A DNA stretch of 64,000 bases from Streptomyces gelaticus (GTDB lineage: Bacteria; Actinomycetota; Actinomycetes; Streptomycetales; Streptomycetaceae): assembly GCF_014649535.1 (NCBI RefSeq), contig NZ_BMTF01000002.1, positions 124,001 through 188,000 of the forward strand. Reading direction: 5' to 3'. Within the stretch, counting starts at the first letter, position 1. Each line of letters begins with the position of its first letter. This document shows positions 17,176-25,212 of the stretch, in pieces. Below the pieces are notes generated by a model. It saw only the letters and a program-made list of their open reading frames with translations. It had not been told where the DNA came from and did not search any database. A program made the position numbers and the translations under genes.

Positions 17176-18315
17176 TCAGCCGCGTCCCGTGCGCGGGGAC
17201 CCGTCCAGGTCCGACGGCTTCTCGTGCGCGGGGCGGTGCGGATAGGGCCACTCACTGCCCGGCGGCAGCGCCGCGGGCGCCGTCGCGACCCTCGGCAGCG
17301 CGTACGGATGGTGGTCGCGCAGCCAGCCGATGAGCTCCTCCCGCACGGCGCAGCGCACCGTCCAGATGTCGCTCGGGTCCTTCGCCGTGACCACCGCGCG
17401 GACCAGGATCGTCGACGGTGTGGTGTCCGTGACGGCGAAAGACCAGTCCCGGCCGTCCCAGGCGGCGCACTCGCCCAGGACGTCCCGCAGCCGCTCGCGC
17501 ATCGCGGCGACCGGGGCCGAGTGGTCGAGGTGGAAGAAGACCGAGCCGGTCATCTGCGCGCCGCCGCGCGACCAGTTCTCGAACGGCTTGCTGGTGAAGT
17601 ACGAGACCGGCATCGTGATCCGCCGCTCGTCCCAGGTCCGCACCGCGAGGAAGGTGAGCGTGATCTCCTCGATCGTGCCCCACTCGCCGTCCACCACCAC
17701 CGTGTCACCGATGCGCACCATGTCGCCGAACGCGATCTGCAGCCCCGCGAAGAGGTTGCCCAGCGTCGACTGGGCGGCCACCCCCGCGACGATGCCGAGC
17801 ACACCCGCCGAGGCCAGCATCGAGGTGCCGAAGGTCCGCATCCCCGGGAACGTCAGGAGCATCGCGCCGGCCGCGACCACCGCCACGATCGCGGTGACCA
17901 CCCGCTGAATCAGTGTCACCTGGGTCCGGACCCGCCGCACCCTCGCCGGATCGGCGGTGTTCGCGGCGTACCTCGCGTACAGCGAATCGACGACGGCCGT
18001 CGCGATCCGCACCACCAGCCAGGCCGAGGCCCCGATCAGCACCAGCGTCAGGACCTGGCCGATCCCCGCCCGGTGGTCCTGGACCGGTTCGAGCCGGGTG
18101 TGGGTGTACGAACCCCGCAGCAGCGCCGCGCAGAGCGTCAGCTGGAGCGGAATCCGGCAGCCCCGCAGCAGCCCCCACAGCGGGGTGTCGTGGTGCCGGC
18201 CGTCGGCCCGTCTGAGCAGCAGATCCACCAGCGCGCCGACCAGCAGCGTGATCACGACCGAGCCGCCGACGACGATCAGCGGGCGCAGTATGTTCTCCAT
18301 CCCGTCGTTCTCCAT
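17176..18315 (-). CDS. Small-conductance mechanosensitive channel (MscS family)
   Basis: 379 aa from ATG 18315 (MENDGMENILRPL); an alternative ATG at 18300 has GGAG upstream. Four hydrophobic segments (about 8-30, 50-70, 85-110, 135-160) are followed by the pore-lining TM3-like glycine/alanine pattern ASAGVLGIVAGVAAQSTLGNLFAG and the MscS beta domain GDMVRIGDTVVVDGEWGTIEEITLTF. The C-terminal alpha/beta domain ends in a Pro-rich tail. It releases solutes on hypo-osmotic shock. Divergent from the hydrolase gene starting at 18347. Confidence 0.9.
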   Translation of the reverse strand: MENDGMENILRPLIVVGGSVVITLLVGALVDLLLRRADGRHHDTPLWGLLRGCRIPLQLTLCAALLRGSYTHTRLEPVQDHRAGIGQVLTLVLIGASAWLVVRIATAVVDSLYARYAANTADPARVRRVRTQVTLIQRVVTAIVAVVAAGAMLLTFPGMRTFGTSMLASAGVLGIVAGVAAQSTLGNLFAGLQIAFGDMVRIGDTVVVDGEWGTIEEITLTFLAVRTWDERRITMPVSYFTSKPFENWSRGGAQMTGSVFFHLDHSAPVAAMRERLRDVLGECAAWDGRDWSFAVTDTTPSTILVRAVVTAKDPSDIWTVRCAVREELIGWLRDHHPYALPRVATAPAALPPGSEWPYPHRPAHEKPSDLDGSPRTGRG

Positions 18316-18346
18316 GCCCCCGACCGTAGCTGGCACCATGGGACCC

Positions 18347-18916
18347 ATGAACATCATGCTTTTCCACTCGACGTACGGTCTGCGCCCCGCGGTGCACGCC
18401 GCTGCCGACCGGCTCCGTGCCGCCGGGCACGAGGTGCAGGTGCCCGACCTCTTCGAGGGGCGCACGTTCGGCACCGTCGAGGAAGGCCTGGCCTTCAAGG
18501 AGGAGGTGGGCAAGGACGAGCTGCTCAAGCGGGCCGTGCTGGCCGCCGCCCCCTACTCGGACCGGGGCCTGGTGTACGCGGGCTTCTCGTTCGGCGCCGC
18601 CACCGCGCAGACCCTGGCGCTCGGCGACGAGAAGGCCCGCGGCCTGCTGATGTTCCACGGCACCTCGGACATCGCCGAGAACGCCTCCGTGGACGAGCTG
18701 CCGGTACAGCTGCATGTCGCCGACCCGGACCCGTTCGAGACGCACGACTGGCTGAACTCCTGGTATCTGCAGATGCAGCGGACCGGTGCCGATGTGGAGG
18801 TCTACCGCTATCCGGGCGCGGGCCATCTCTTCACGGACGCCGAACTGCCCGACTTCGACCGGGCGTCGGCCGAGCTGGCCTGGAAGGTCGCGCTCGGTTT
18901 CCTCGCCACGCTGTGA
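18347..18916 (+). CDS. Dienelactone-hydrolase-family alpha/beta hydrolase
   Basis: 189 aa, ATG 18347 (MNIMLFHSTYGLRP); ATG 18338 is equally possible, and no clear ribosome site precedes either. Alpha/beta-hydrolase fold of the DLH family: a short N-terminal strand, a nucleophile-elbow region YAGFSFGAATAQTLAL and a C-terminal acid/His region VYRYPGAGHLFTD. The elbow is GFSFG, so the nucleophile would be Ser where classical dienelactone hydrolases have Cys. Substrate unknown. A terminator lies 6 nt after the stop. Confidence 0.85.
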   Translation: MNIMLFHSTYGLRPAVHAAADRLRAAGHEVQVPDLFEGRTFGTVEEGLAFKEEVGKDELLKRAVLAAAPYSDRGLVYAGFSFGAATAQTLALGDEKARGLLMFHGTSDIAENASVDELPVQLHVADPDPFETHDWLNSWYLQMQRTGADVEVYRYPGAGHLFTDAELPDFDRASAELAWKVALGFLATL

Positions 18917-18921
18917 CCGCG

Positions 18922-18950
18922 CGAAGGGCCCCGCACGGCGGGGCCCTTCG
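18922..18950. terminator. Bidirectional terminator between convergent genes
   Basis: Perfect 13-bp stem CGAAGGGGCCCCGC-type (18922-18934 with 18938-18950) with a 3-nt loop, between the hydrolase stop at 18916 and the metalloprotease stop at 18966. Confidence 0.85.
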
Positions 18951-18965
18951 TACGGACGGGACGGA

Positions 18966-19964
18966 TCAGCCGCGGTAGGCGGTCCAGCTGTCGCTCATCC
19001 GCTGCACCTGGCCCGCGGTGAACTGGGTCATGCACGAGTCGTAGGTGTAGTCCATGAAGTTGTGGATCGGGTCGGCGCCGGTCTTGTTGGTGCAGGTGTC
19101 GCGCCCGGTCGGGCACTCGTACGCGGCGCTCTTCTCGGCCGGGGTGTCGGCGACGTAGTCGCCGTTGCCGTTACAGCCGCCCTGGAAGGTGTGGTAGAGC
19201 CCCATCCAGTGGCCGACCTCGTGGGTGGCGGTGTCGCCCTCGTTGTAGTTGGTGGCGGAGCCGCCGGGCAGCGAGGCGTCGAGCATGACGACGCCGTCGT
19301 CCGAGGGGTTGGACTTGTACGAGCTGGGGAAGGTGGCCCAGCCCAGCAGCCCGCCGCCGAGGTCGGCGGTGTAGATGTTGAGAGCGTTCGCGCCGCCCTT
19401 GCGCAGCGAGGACTTCATGGCCTTCTCGGCGGCGGAGCCCGGGGAGATGCCATTGTACCAGGAGCTGTTGTCCGTGTAGTCCGTGCCGGCCAGTGTGAAC
19501 TGGAAGCCGGAGTCCGTGTTGCCCGAGCCCTGTCCGCTGTAGGCGGCGTTCAGGACGTTCATCTGGCTGTTGATCGCGGACGCGCTGAGCTTCCCGGTGG
19601 TCCCGGAGTGCACCACGTGGAAGTAGACCGGGATCGTCGCGCCCGCGGCGAGCGAGGGGCCGCTGAGCCGCCGGTCCGCGAGTCTCTGCTTCAGCTGCGC
19701 GTCCATCGCCTTGGCCTGGCTCGCGGTCAGCTCATTGGGGTCGTCGGTGTGGGCGGCGCCCGAGGGGCGGGCCTCCCGTGCCGTGGCGTTGGTGCCCGCG
19801 TCGTCCCCGCACTTCTGGGCGGACGAGGCGGAGACCTTGGAGGCGGCGGAAGCGGCGGAGCCGGAGGGGGCGGAGAGCGGTGCCAGGGCCAGAGTTCCGG
19901 CCAGAACGGCGGTGCCGATCGCACGGTTACGCATACGCGGCGATATACGGGCAAGAGTGCGCAC
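18966..19964 (-). CDS. Secreted zinc metalloprotease (pappalysin/M43-like)
   Basis: 332 aa, GTG 19964 with GAGGAG 5-10 nt upstream. Signal peptide at about 1-38 (basic start, then [21 protein letters not shown]). Catalytic motif [13 protein letters not shown] (HExxHxxGxxH) at about 246-258, with a Met-turn region [11 protein letters not shown] near 308. Cysteine pairs around CNGNG and CPTGRDTC suggest disulphides, as in M43 cytophagalysin-like enzymes. The pro-region is about 40-110. Exported by Sec or Tat; its physiological substrate is unknown, probably extracellular protein breakdown. Confidence 0.9.
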   Translation of the reverse strand: MRTLARISPRMRNRAIGTAVLAGTLALAPLSAPSGSAASAASKVSASSAQKCGDDAGTNATAREARPSGAAHTDDPNELTASQAKAMDAQLKQRLADRRLSGPSLAAGATIPVYFHVVHSGTTGKLSASAINSQMNVLNAAYSGQGSGNTDSGFQFTLAGTDYTDNSSWYNGISPGSAAEKAMKSSLRKGGANALNIYTADLGGGLLGWATFPSSYKSNPSDDGVVMLDASLPGGSATNYNEGDTATHEVGHWMGLYHTFQGGCNGNGDYVADTPAEKSAAYECPTGRDTCTNKTGADPIHNFMDYTYDSCMTQFTAGQVQRMSDSWTAYRG

Positions 19965-20151
19965 GGGGACTCCTCGCGAATGTGTGGGAGAGGAATTTCC
20001 TCACCCGCCGCCGGGAGATTACGTGCGCATGTCATCCCCCGAGGAGGAATGATCAAGCCCAATCGGATATTCACCAAAGGGTGGAAAGCGGAAGGAATCT
20101 TTCTTCGCGTTCCAGAGTTTGAGACGGCGGCGTAACCGTAGGCGTTACCCC

Positions 20152-20197
20152 GGCGGGCGGTGTGTCCCCATTCGGGCCGTGGGACACACCACCCGCC
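20152..20197 (-). terminator. Terminator downstream of phoD
   Basis: 17-bp stem (20152-20168 with 20181-20197) with one G-T wobble and a 12-nt loop, 53 nt beyond the phoD stop. The rest of 19965-20249 holds only the metalloprotease promoter region and no gene that I can see. Confidence 0.75.
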
Positions 20198-20249
20198 GTA
20201 GCGATGTCATGCACCGTCAACATATGCGGGAGTGGCCGAAAATGATCCC

Positions 20250-21911
20250 TCAGCGCACCGGGCTGTCCACCCGCTCGACCTTCTGCGTTCCGCTGAGCGT
20301 CCGGTACGAACGCGTCCAGGCCGAGGTCGCGTCGCGCTCGGTCCGGTCGGAGACCGCGTAGTAGTCCATCTGCGAGCGTTCGGCGGTCACGTCGAGGACG
20401 CCGTAGCCGTGCGAGTCCATGTCGACCCACTTCACATGGCGGTTGGCGGCCCTGACCGCGGCGGCCGCGACCACCGAGACCGTCTGCGGCGCGACGTGCA
20501 GGATGTCGTCGATGTTGTCCGAGGTCACCGACGTCACCACGAACTCGGTGGCGGCCGAGGCGGAGAGCGGATACGTCGCCGCCTTCACCGGCACGTCATT
20601 GGCCCACGCCATGTGGATGTCGCCGGTCAGGAAGACCGTATTGGTGATCGACCGGTCCCGCAGATGCGAGATCAGCTCCTTGCGGTCGTCCGTGTAGCCG
20701 TCCCACTGGTCGACGTTGACGGCGAGGCCCTCCTTGGGCAGCCCCAGCAACTCGGCCAGCGGCTCCAGCAGATGGGCGGGTACGGAGCCGAACGCCACCG
20801 GCGAGATCATCACCGAGGTGCCGACCAGCTGCCAGGTCGCGTCCGAGCCGGCCAGCCCCGACTTCAGCCAGTCCAGCTGCGCCCGGCCGGTGATGGTGCG
20901 CTCCGGGTCGTCGACCCCGCCGTTGCCGATCGACGACTGCTGGGAGCGGAAGGTGCGCAGGTCGAGTAGGTGGAGATCGGCCAGGTTGCCGAAGCGCAGC
21001 CGCCGGTAGACGGTGCCCTCGGTGGAGGCGCGGACCGGCATCCACTCGAAGTACGCCTGCTTGGCGCCCGCCGCCCGGTCGGCCCAGGAGCCCTCCGTGC
21101 CCGGCGTGTGGTTCTCGGCCCCGCCCGACCAGGCGTCGTTGGCGAACTCGTGGTCGTCCCAGATCGCGATCACCGGGTGGGTGGCGTGCAGGGTCTGGAG
21201 GTCGGTGTCCGTCTTGTACGTGCCGTGCCGGGTGCGGTAGTCGGCGAGGGTGAGGATCTCGTGCTTCGGCTCGTGCGGCCGCACGACATACTTCGCGTCC
21301 GGGTAACTGCCCGAGGCGTACTCGTAGATGTAGTCGCCGAGATGCAGGACCGCGTCCAGGTCGGCGCGGGCGGCGAGGTGGCGGTACGGGGAGAAGTACC
21401 CGGCCTCCCAGTTGGCGCACGACACCACCCCGAACCGGACACCGGGCGTGGCGGCCCCGGCCGCGGGCGCCGTCCGGGTGCGCCCGGCCGGTGAGACGGC
21501 CTGTGTGCCTTCGCCCGCCGAGAAGCGGAACCAGTACGCGGTGGCGGGGGCCAGGCCCCGCACATCGGCCTTGACGGTGTGGTCGGACGCGGCCCTGGCG
21601 ACGGTCGTGCCCCGGGCCACGACCCGGGCGAAGTCCTTGTCCTCGGCGACCTCCCAGCGCACCGCCGTATCGGAACCGAGGCCCGAACCGGGCACCGCGT
21701 CGGGTGTCGGGGTGACGCGGGTCCACAGGAGTATGCCGTCGGGCAGCGGGTCGCCGGAGGCGACGCCGTGGAGGAAGGCGGGTCCGTCCGCGGCGCGTGC
21801 GGTGGCGGCGGAGGCCAGAGCGGGGGCAGCGACGGCGGGGGCGGCAGCGGCCTTGACGACCGTGCGGCGGCTGGGGGCGGAGAGCGGCGAGATGCGCTTT
21901 CGACTGGTCAC
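20250..21911 (-). CDS. phoD: Secreted alkaline phosphatase/phosphodiesterase PhoD
   Basis: 553 aa from GTG 21911 (TSRKRISPL); a TTG two codons earlier is the alternative. Tat signal: [27 protein letters not shown] (motif RRTVVK), cleaved near AxA. Calcium/iron-dependent PhoD fold with a [22 protein letters not shown]-domain and metallophosphatase residues in [32 protein letters not shown] and [12 protein letters not shown]. It releases phosphate from mono- and diesters under phosphate limitation. Direct-repeat-like elements upstream may be PhoP sites (see findings). Confidence 0.93.
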   Translation of the reverse strand: MTSRKRISPLSAPSRRTVVKAAAAPAVAAPALASAATARAADGPAFLHGVASGDPLPDGILLWTRVTPTPDAVPGSGLGSDTAVRWEVAEDKDFARVVARGTTVARAASDHTVKADVRGLAPATAYWFRFSAGEGTQAVSPAGRTRTAPAAGAATPGVRFGVVSCANWEAGYFSPYRHLAARADLDAVLHLGDYIYEYASGSYPDAKYVVRPHEPKHEILTLADYRTRHGTYKTDTDLQTLHATHPVIAIWDDHEFANDAWSGGAENHTPGTEGSWADRAAGAKQAYFEWMPVRASTEGTVYRRLRFGNLADLHLLDLRTFRSQQSSIGNGGVDDPERTITGRAQLDWLKSGLAGSDATWQLVGTSVMISPVAFGSVPAHLLEPLAELLGLPKEGLAVNVDQWDGYTDDRKELISHLRDRSITNTVFLTGDIHMAWANDVPVKAATYPLSASAATEFVVTSVTSDNIDDILHVAPQTVSVVAAAAVRAANRHVKWVDMDSHGYGVLDVTAERSQMDYYAVSDRTERDATSAWTRSYRTLSGTQKVERVDSPVR

Positions 21912-21941
21912 GGACAAAAACCCTACTGGCGGGTAAGGCGA

Positions 21942-21976
21942 ACGGGCAGGCGAATGAAGGAAGTTCGCCTGCCCGT
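21942..21976 (-). terminator. Hairpin between the thioredoxin-fold gene and phoD
   Basis: Perfect 13-bp stem (21942-21954 with 21964-21976), 9-nt loop, 33 nt beyond the stop of the gene at 22009 and only 31 nt before the phoD start. It acts as a terminator for the upstream gene and lies inside the phoD promoter region. Confidence 0.7.
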
Positions 21977-22008
21977 CGGGGATCCGCTGCCGTGAGGTCG
22001 CCGGCCGG

Positions 22009-22824
22009 TCAGCCCTTCAGCGCGGCCGTGATCGCGGTGTTGAAGGCGTCCACCGTCATCGGAGCGTTCTCGCTCTGCCCGTCGGTGAGTACCTTGCCGT
22101 CCATCTTCAGCGTCGGGGTGCCCTTCACACCGCTGTCCTCGAACGCCGCCGACATCTTCATCGCCCAGCCGTCGAACGTGCCGTCCTTGACGTTCTTCTG
22201 GAAGGCGGCGTTGCCCTTCAGCGTGTCCACCGAGTCGGCGATCTTGATCAGGTAGGAGTCGTCCTTGAACTTGTCGTCCGTCTCCTCCGGGTGGTACTTC
22301 GCGGAGTAGAGCGCGGCCTTGTAGTCGAGGAAGGCGTCGGGGCTGACGTCGAGCGCCGCACCGAGCGCGCTCAGCGCGTTCTTCGAGCCCTCGCCGCCGG
22401 TCATGCCGTCGATGAACGTGGCACCGATGTACTTGATCTTGTACTTTCCGGCGTCGACGTCCTTGTGCACCGTCTCGCCGATCGCCTGCTCGAACGTTCC
22501 GCAGATCGGGCAGCGCGAGTCCTCGTACAGCTCCAGGGTCTTCTTGGCGCTCGACTTGCCGATGACGACGGTGGTGCCGTCCTTGCCCGAGGTGTTCTTG
22601 GGCGCCGTCACGTTCTTCGTGTCCTTGGCCGCCTCCCAGTGGGACGGCTTGTTCAGCTGCATGACGCCCCAGGTACCGAGGCCCACGACCGCCAGGACGC
22701 CGACGATCGAGACGCCGACGACGATCTGCCGGCGGGCCTTGTCCTTCTTGGCCTGGCGCTCGCGCTCGGCGCGCAGCCGCTCGCGGGCCGCCGCCTTGTT
22801 GGCCTGGCTGTTGCGCTTGCTCAT
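22009..22824 (-). CDS. Membrane-anchored DsbA-like thioredoxin-fold protein
   Basis: 271 aa, ATG with GGAGATACAGAC upstream. Basic cytoplasmic N-terminus (about 1-32, many Arg/Lys), one transmembrane helix (about 33-55, [20 protein letters not shown]), then an extracellular DsbA-type domain with active site CPIC in [15 protein letters not shown] and the cis-Pro loop GVKGTPTL. Probably a thiol oxidase or isomerase for secreted proteins. A paralogue with CPVC lies at 51508. The next gene upstream (22873-23610) encodes a polytopic membrane protein 48 nt away, so the two may be co-transcribed and act together. Confidence 0.87.
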   Translation of the reverse strand: MSKRNSQANKAAARERLRAERERQAKKDKARRQIVVGVSIVGVLAVVGLGTWGVMQLNKPSHWEAAKDTKNVTAPKNTSGKDGTTVVIGKSSAKKTLELYEDSRCPICGTFEQAIGETVHKDVDAGKYKIKYIGATFIDGMTGGEGSKNALSALGAALDVSPDAFLDYKAALYSAKYHPEETDDKFKDDSYLIKIADSVDTLKGNAAFQKNVKDGTFDGWAMKMSAAFEDSGVKGTPTLKMDGKVLTDGQSENAPMTVDAFNTAITAALKG

Positions 22825-22872
22825 GTCTGTATCTCCATGGTGTGAGGGGTATGTCGTCGGGAAACCGTGTGC

Positions 22873-23610
22873 TCAGGCGAAGGCATGCGCCGAGCGCGGC
22901 GGTCCCCTCCGTCCCACGGAGTGCACGAGCAGACGCGCGTGTACGAGCAGGTGCGGGCCGTGCCCGGTGGGCCGCACCCGGCGGCGTACCGGGCGGCGGG
23001 CCGTACCGACGACGGCGACCGCGACCAGCAGCGGCCGGAAGGCCAGGACGGCGGCCGCCTCCAGCAGGCGGGCCAGCGCGGACTCGCCCCGTCGGAGCCA
23101 GGCCGCGGCGAGCAGGCCGACCGTCACATGGGCGGCGAGCAGCAGCCACGGCACCGCGGGGCCGGGCGAGGCCAGCAGGGCGGCCGTGGTGTGCCCGGCA
23201 TCGGTCACCGAGGCGAGCGGGGTGACATCGGCACCGGCCCGTGCCGCCCCGGTGCCGATCGTGCCACCGCACAGCACATCGACGCCGACCGAACGCAGCG
23301 GCCCGGCGATCGGGCCGCCGGCCGCGCCGTAGCAGACGTGCTGACCGGTGGTGAAGAAGGTGTCGGCGGCCAGCTCCAGCGGGACCAGCAGTCCGGCGAT
23401 CGACCCGAAGCCGCGCTCCCGGCCGGCCAGCGCGTAGGCCATGGCGAAGACCGCGCCGGCCAGCAGGGCGACGGCGGTCAGCGGCAGCGGGGCCCGGGAG
23501 AGCAGCACATGGGACGCGACGGAGAGCGTCACGACGAGCGCTGTGAAAAGCGTCGCGCGAACGACTCTGAGGTGTGTCCCGGATATGTCCATCGCCGAGG
23601 AGTGTCGCAT
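22873..23610 (-). CDS. Polytopic membrane protein of unknown function
   Basis: 245 aa if started at ATG 23610; ATG 23592 (MDISGTHLRV) is also possible, and neither has a strong ribosome site. About four to five hydrophobic segments (near residues 18-36, 42-62, 70-85, 150-172 and 185-202). Three cysteines lie in or near a central loop (GQHVCYGAAGG, VDVLCGGT). The tail of about 40 residues is Arg/His-rich. I do not recognise a family. Proximity to the DsbA-like gene and the loop cysteines hint at a redox partner role like DsbB/VKOR, but no CxxC is present. Low functional certainty. Confidence 0.7.
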   Translation of the reverse strand: MRHSSAMDISGTHLRVVRATLFTALVVTLSVASHVLLSRAPLPLTAVALLAGAVFAMAYALAGRERGFGSIAGLLVPLELAADTFFTTGQHVCYGAAGGPIAGPLRSVGVDVLCGGTIGTGAARAGADVTPLASVTDAGHTTAALLASPGPAVPWLLLAAHVTVGLLAAAWLRRGESALARLLEAAAVLAFRPLLVAVAVVGTARRPVRRRVRPTGHGPHLLVHARLLVHSVGRRGPPRSAHAFA

Positions 23611-23652
23611 GCCAACCTGTAAGTGACCCCTAAAGGGACGGACAACGGAGTG

Positions 23653-24978
23653 TTACAGCCCCGGAATACGGCCGTTGCGGAAGAGGTCCACGAAGATCTG
23701 GTGGTCGGCGCGGGCCCGCGCGCCGTAGCTGTGGGCGAAGTCCACCAGCAGACCGGCGAAGCCCTCCTCGTCGGCCGCGATGGCCGCGTCGATCGCCCGC
23801 TCGGTGGAGAACGGGACCAGCGAGTGACCGCTCTCGTCGTCCGCCGCGGAGTGCATCGTCGCCGTCGCCCGGCCGAGATCGGCGACGACCGCCGCGATCT
23901 CCTCCGGCTCGTCGATGTCGGACCAGTCCAGATCGACCGCGTACGGCGACACCTCGGCGACCAGCTGGCCCGCCCCGTCCAGCTCGGTCCAGCCGAGCCA
24001 CGGGTCGGCGTGCGCCTGCAGGGCGCGCTGCGAGATCACGGTGCGGTGGCCCTCGTGCTGGAAGTACTCGCGCACGGCCGTGTCGGTGATGTGCCGGGAG
24101 ACCGCGGGGGTCTGTGCCTGCTTGAGGTAGATCACCACATCGTTCTCCAGGGCGTCGCTGTTGCCCTCCAGAAGGATGTTGTACGAGGGCAGCCCTGCCG
24201 AACCGATGCCGATCCCGCGGCGTCCGACGACGTCCTTCACGCGGTACGAGTCGGGGCGGGCCAGGCTCGACTCCGGGAGCGTCTCCAGATAGCCGTCGAA
24301 GGCGGCCAGCACCTTGTAGCGCGTCGCCGCGTCCAGATCGATCGAGCCGCCGCCCGGGGCGAAGCGGCGCTCGAAGTCCCGGATCTCCGTCATCGAGTCC
24401 AGCAGCGAGAACCGGGTCAGCGACCGGGCGTCGCGCAGCGCGTCCAGCAGCGGGCCCCCGGCCGTGTCCAGCGTGAAGGGCGGCAGCTCGTCGCTCTTCG
24501 CGCCCGTCGCCAGCGCGTGGATCCGCTCGCGGTAGGCCGCCGCGTAGATCCCGACCAGCTCGGTGATCTGGTCGTCGCTCAGCGCCTTCGCGTACCCGAT
24601 CAGGGCGACGGAGGCGGCGAACCGCTTGAGGTCCCAGGTGAACGGGCCGACGTACGCCTCGTCGAAGTCGTTCACGTTGAAGACCAGCCGGCCGTTGGCG
24701 TCCATGTACGTGCCGAAATTCTCCGCGTGCAGATCGCCGTGGATCCACACCCGGCCGGTCCGCTCGTCCAGGAACGGGCCGCCGTGCCGCTCCCGCTCCA
24801 GGTCGTTGTAGAACAGGCACGCCGTGCCCCGGTAGAAGGCGAAGGCCGAGCCCGCCATCTTGCGGAACTTGACCCGGAAGGCAGCCGGATCGGCGGCCAG
24901 CAGCTCCCCGAACGCGGTGTCGAAGACCTCAAGAATCTGCTCGCCGCGCTGTGCCGCGCCGGTCTGCGCTTCCGACAT
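23653..24978 (-). CDS. DUF2252 protein with kinase-like motif
   Basis: 441 aa; ATG 24978 (MSEAQTGAAQ) has AGGAGG 12 nt upstream, so the open frame further upstream is not used. DUF2252 family: KMAGSAFAFYRGTACLFYNDL near residue 40, then VWIHGDLHAENFGTYMDANG and FNVNDFDEAYVGPFTWDLKR near 80-120. The HGDLHxEN and DFD pattern parallels the catalytic and metal motifs of aminoglycoside-phosphotransferase-like kinases. It ends with a conserved SYGARARADHQIF region. No substrate is known. It is divergent from dnaE, with 234 bp shared between the two starts. Confidence 0.85.
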   Translation of the reverse strand: MSEAQTGAAQRGEQILEVFDTAFGELLAADPAAFRVKFRKMAGSAFAFYRGTACLFYNDLERERHGGPFLDERTGRVWIHGDLHAENFGTYMDANGRLVFNVNDFDEAYVGPFTWDLKRFAASVALIGYAKALSDDQITELVGIYAAAYRERIHALATGAKSDELPPFTLDTAGGPLLDALRDARSLTRFSLLDSMTEIRDFERRFAPGGGSIDLDAATRYKVLAAFDGYLETLPESSLARPDSYRVKDVVGRRGIGIGSAGLPSYNILLEGNSDALENDVVIYLKQAQTPAVSRHITDTAVREYFQHEGHRTVISQRALQAHADPWLGWTELDGAGQLVAEVSPYAVDLDWSDIDEPEEIAAVVADLGRATATMHSAADDESGHSLVPFSTERAIDAAIAADEEGFAGLLVDFAHSYGARARADHQIFVDLFRNGRIPGL

Positions 24979-25212
24979 CTCTGGGTGCCTCCTGGTACCT
25001 GACGTGTATGACGAAGTACATGACAAATGGGACGGGCGTCCCCGCCCTTCCAACGCGCGACCGTATCCCGGAGTGCCCGTCGGCTGTCGGCTCGGAGACG
25101 TAGACTTCCACGCTGTCCCCCCAGTCAGTCATCGCCCGCCCGCCCGTCGCCCGACCGCCGCTCCTCGTCGAGGCGCTCCGCGCCGCGCCTGCACAATCGG
25201 AGGCCCACCGCC

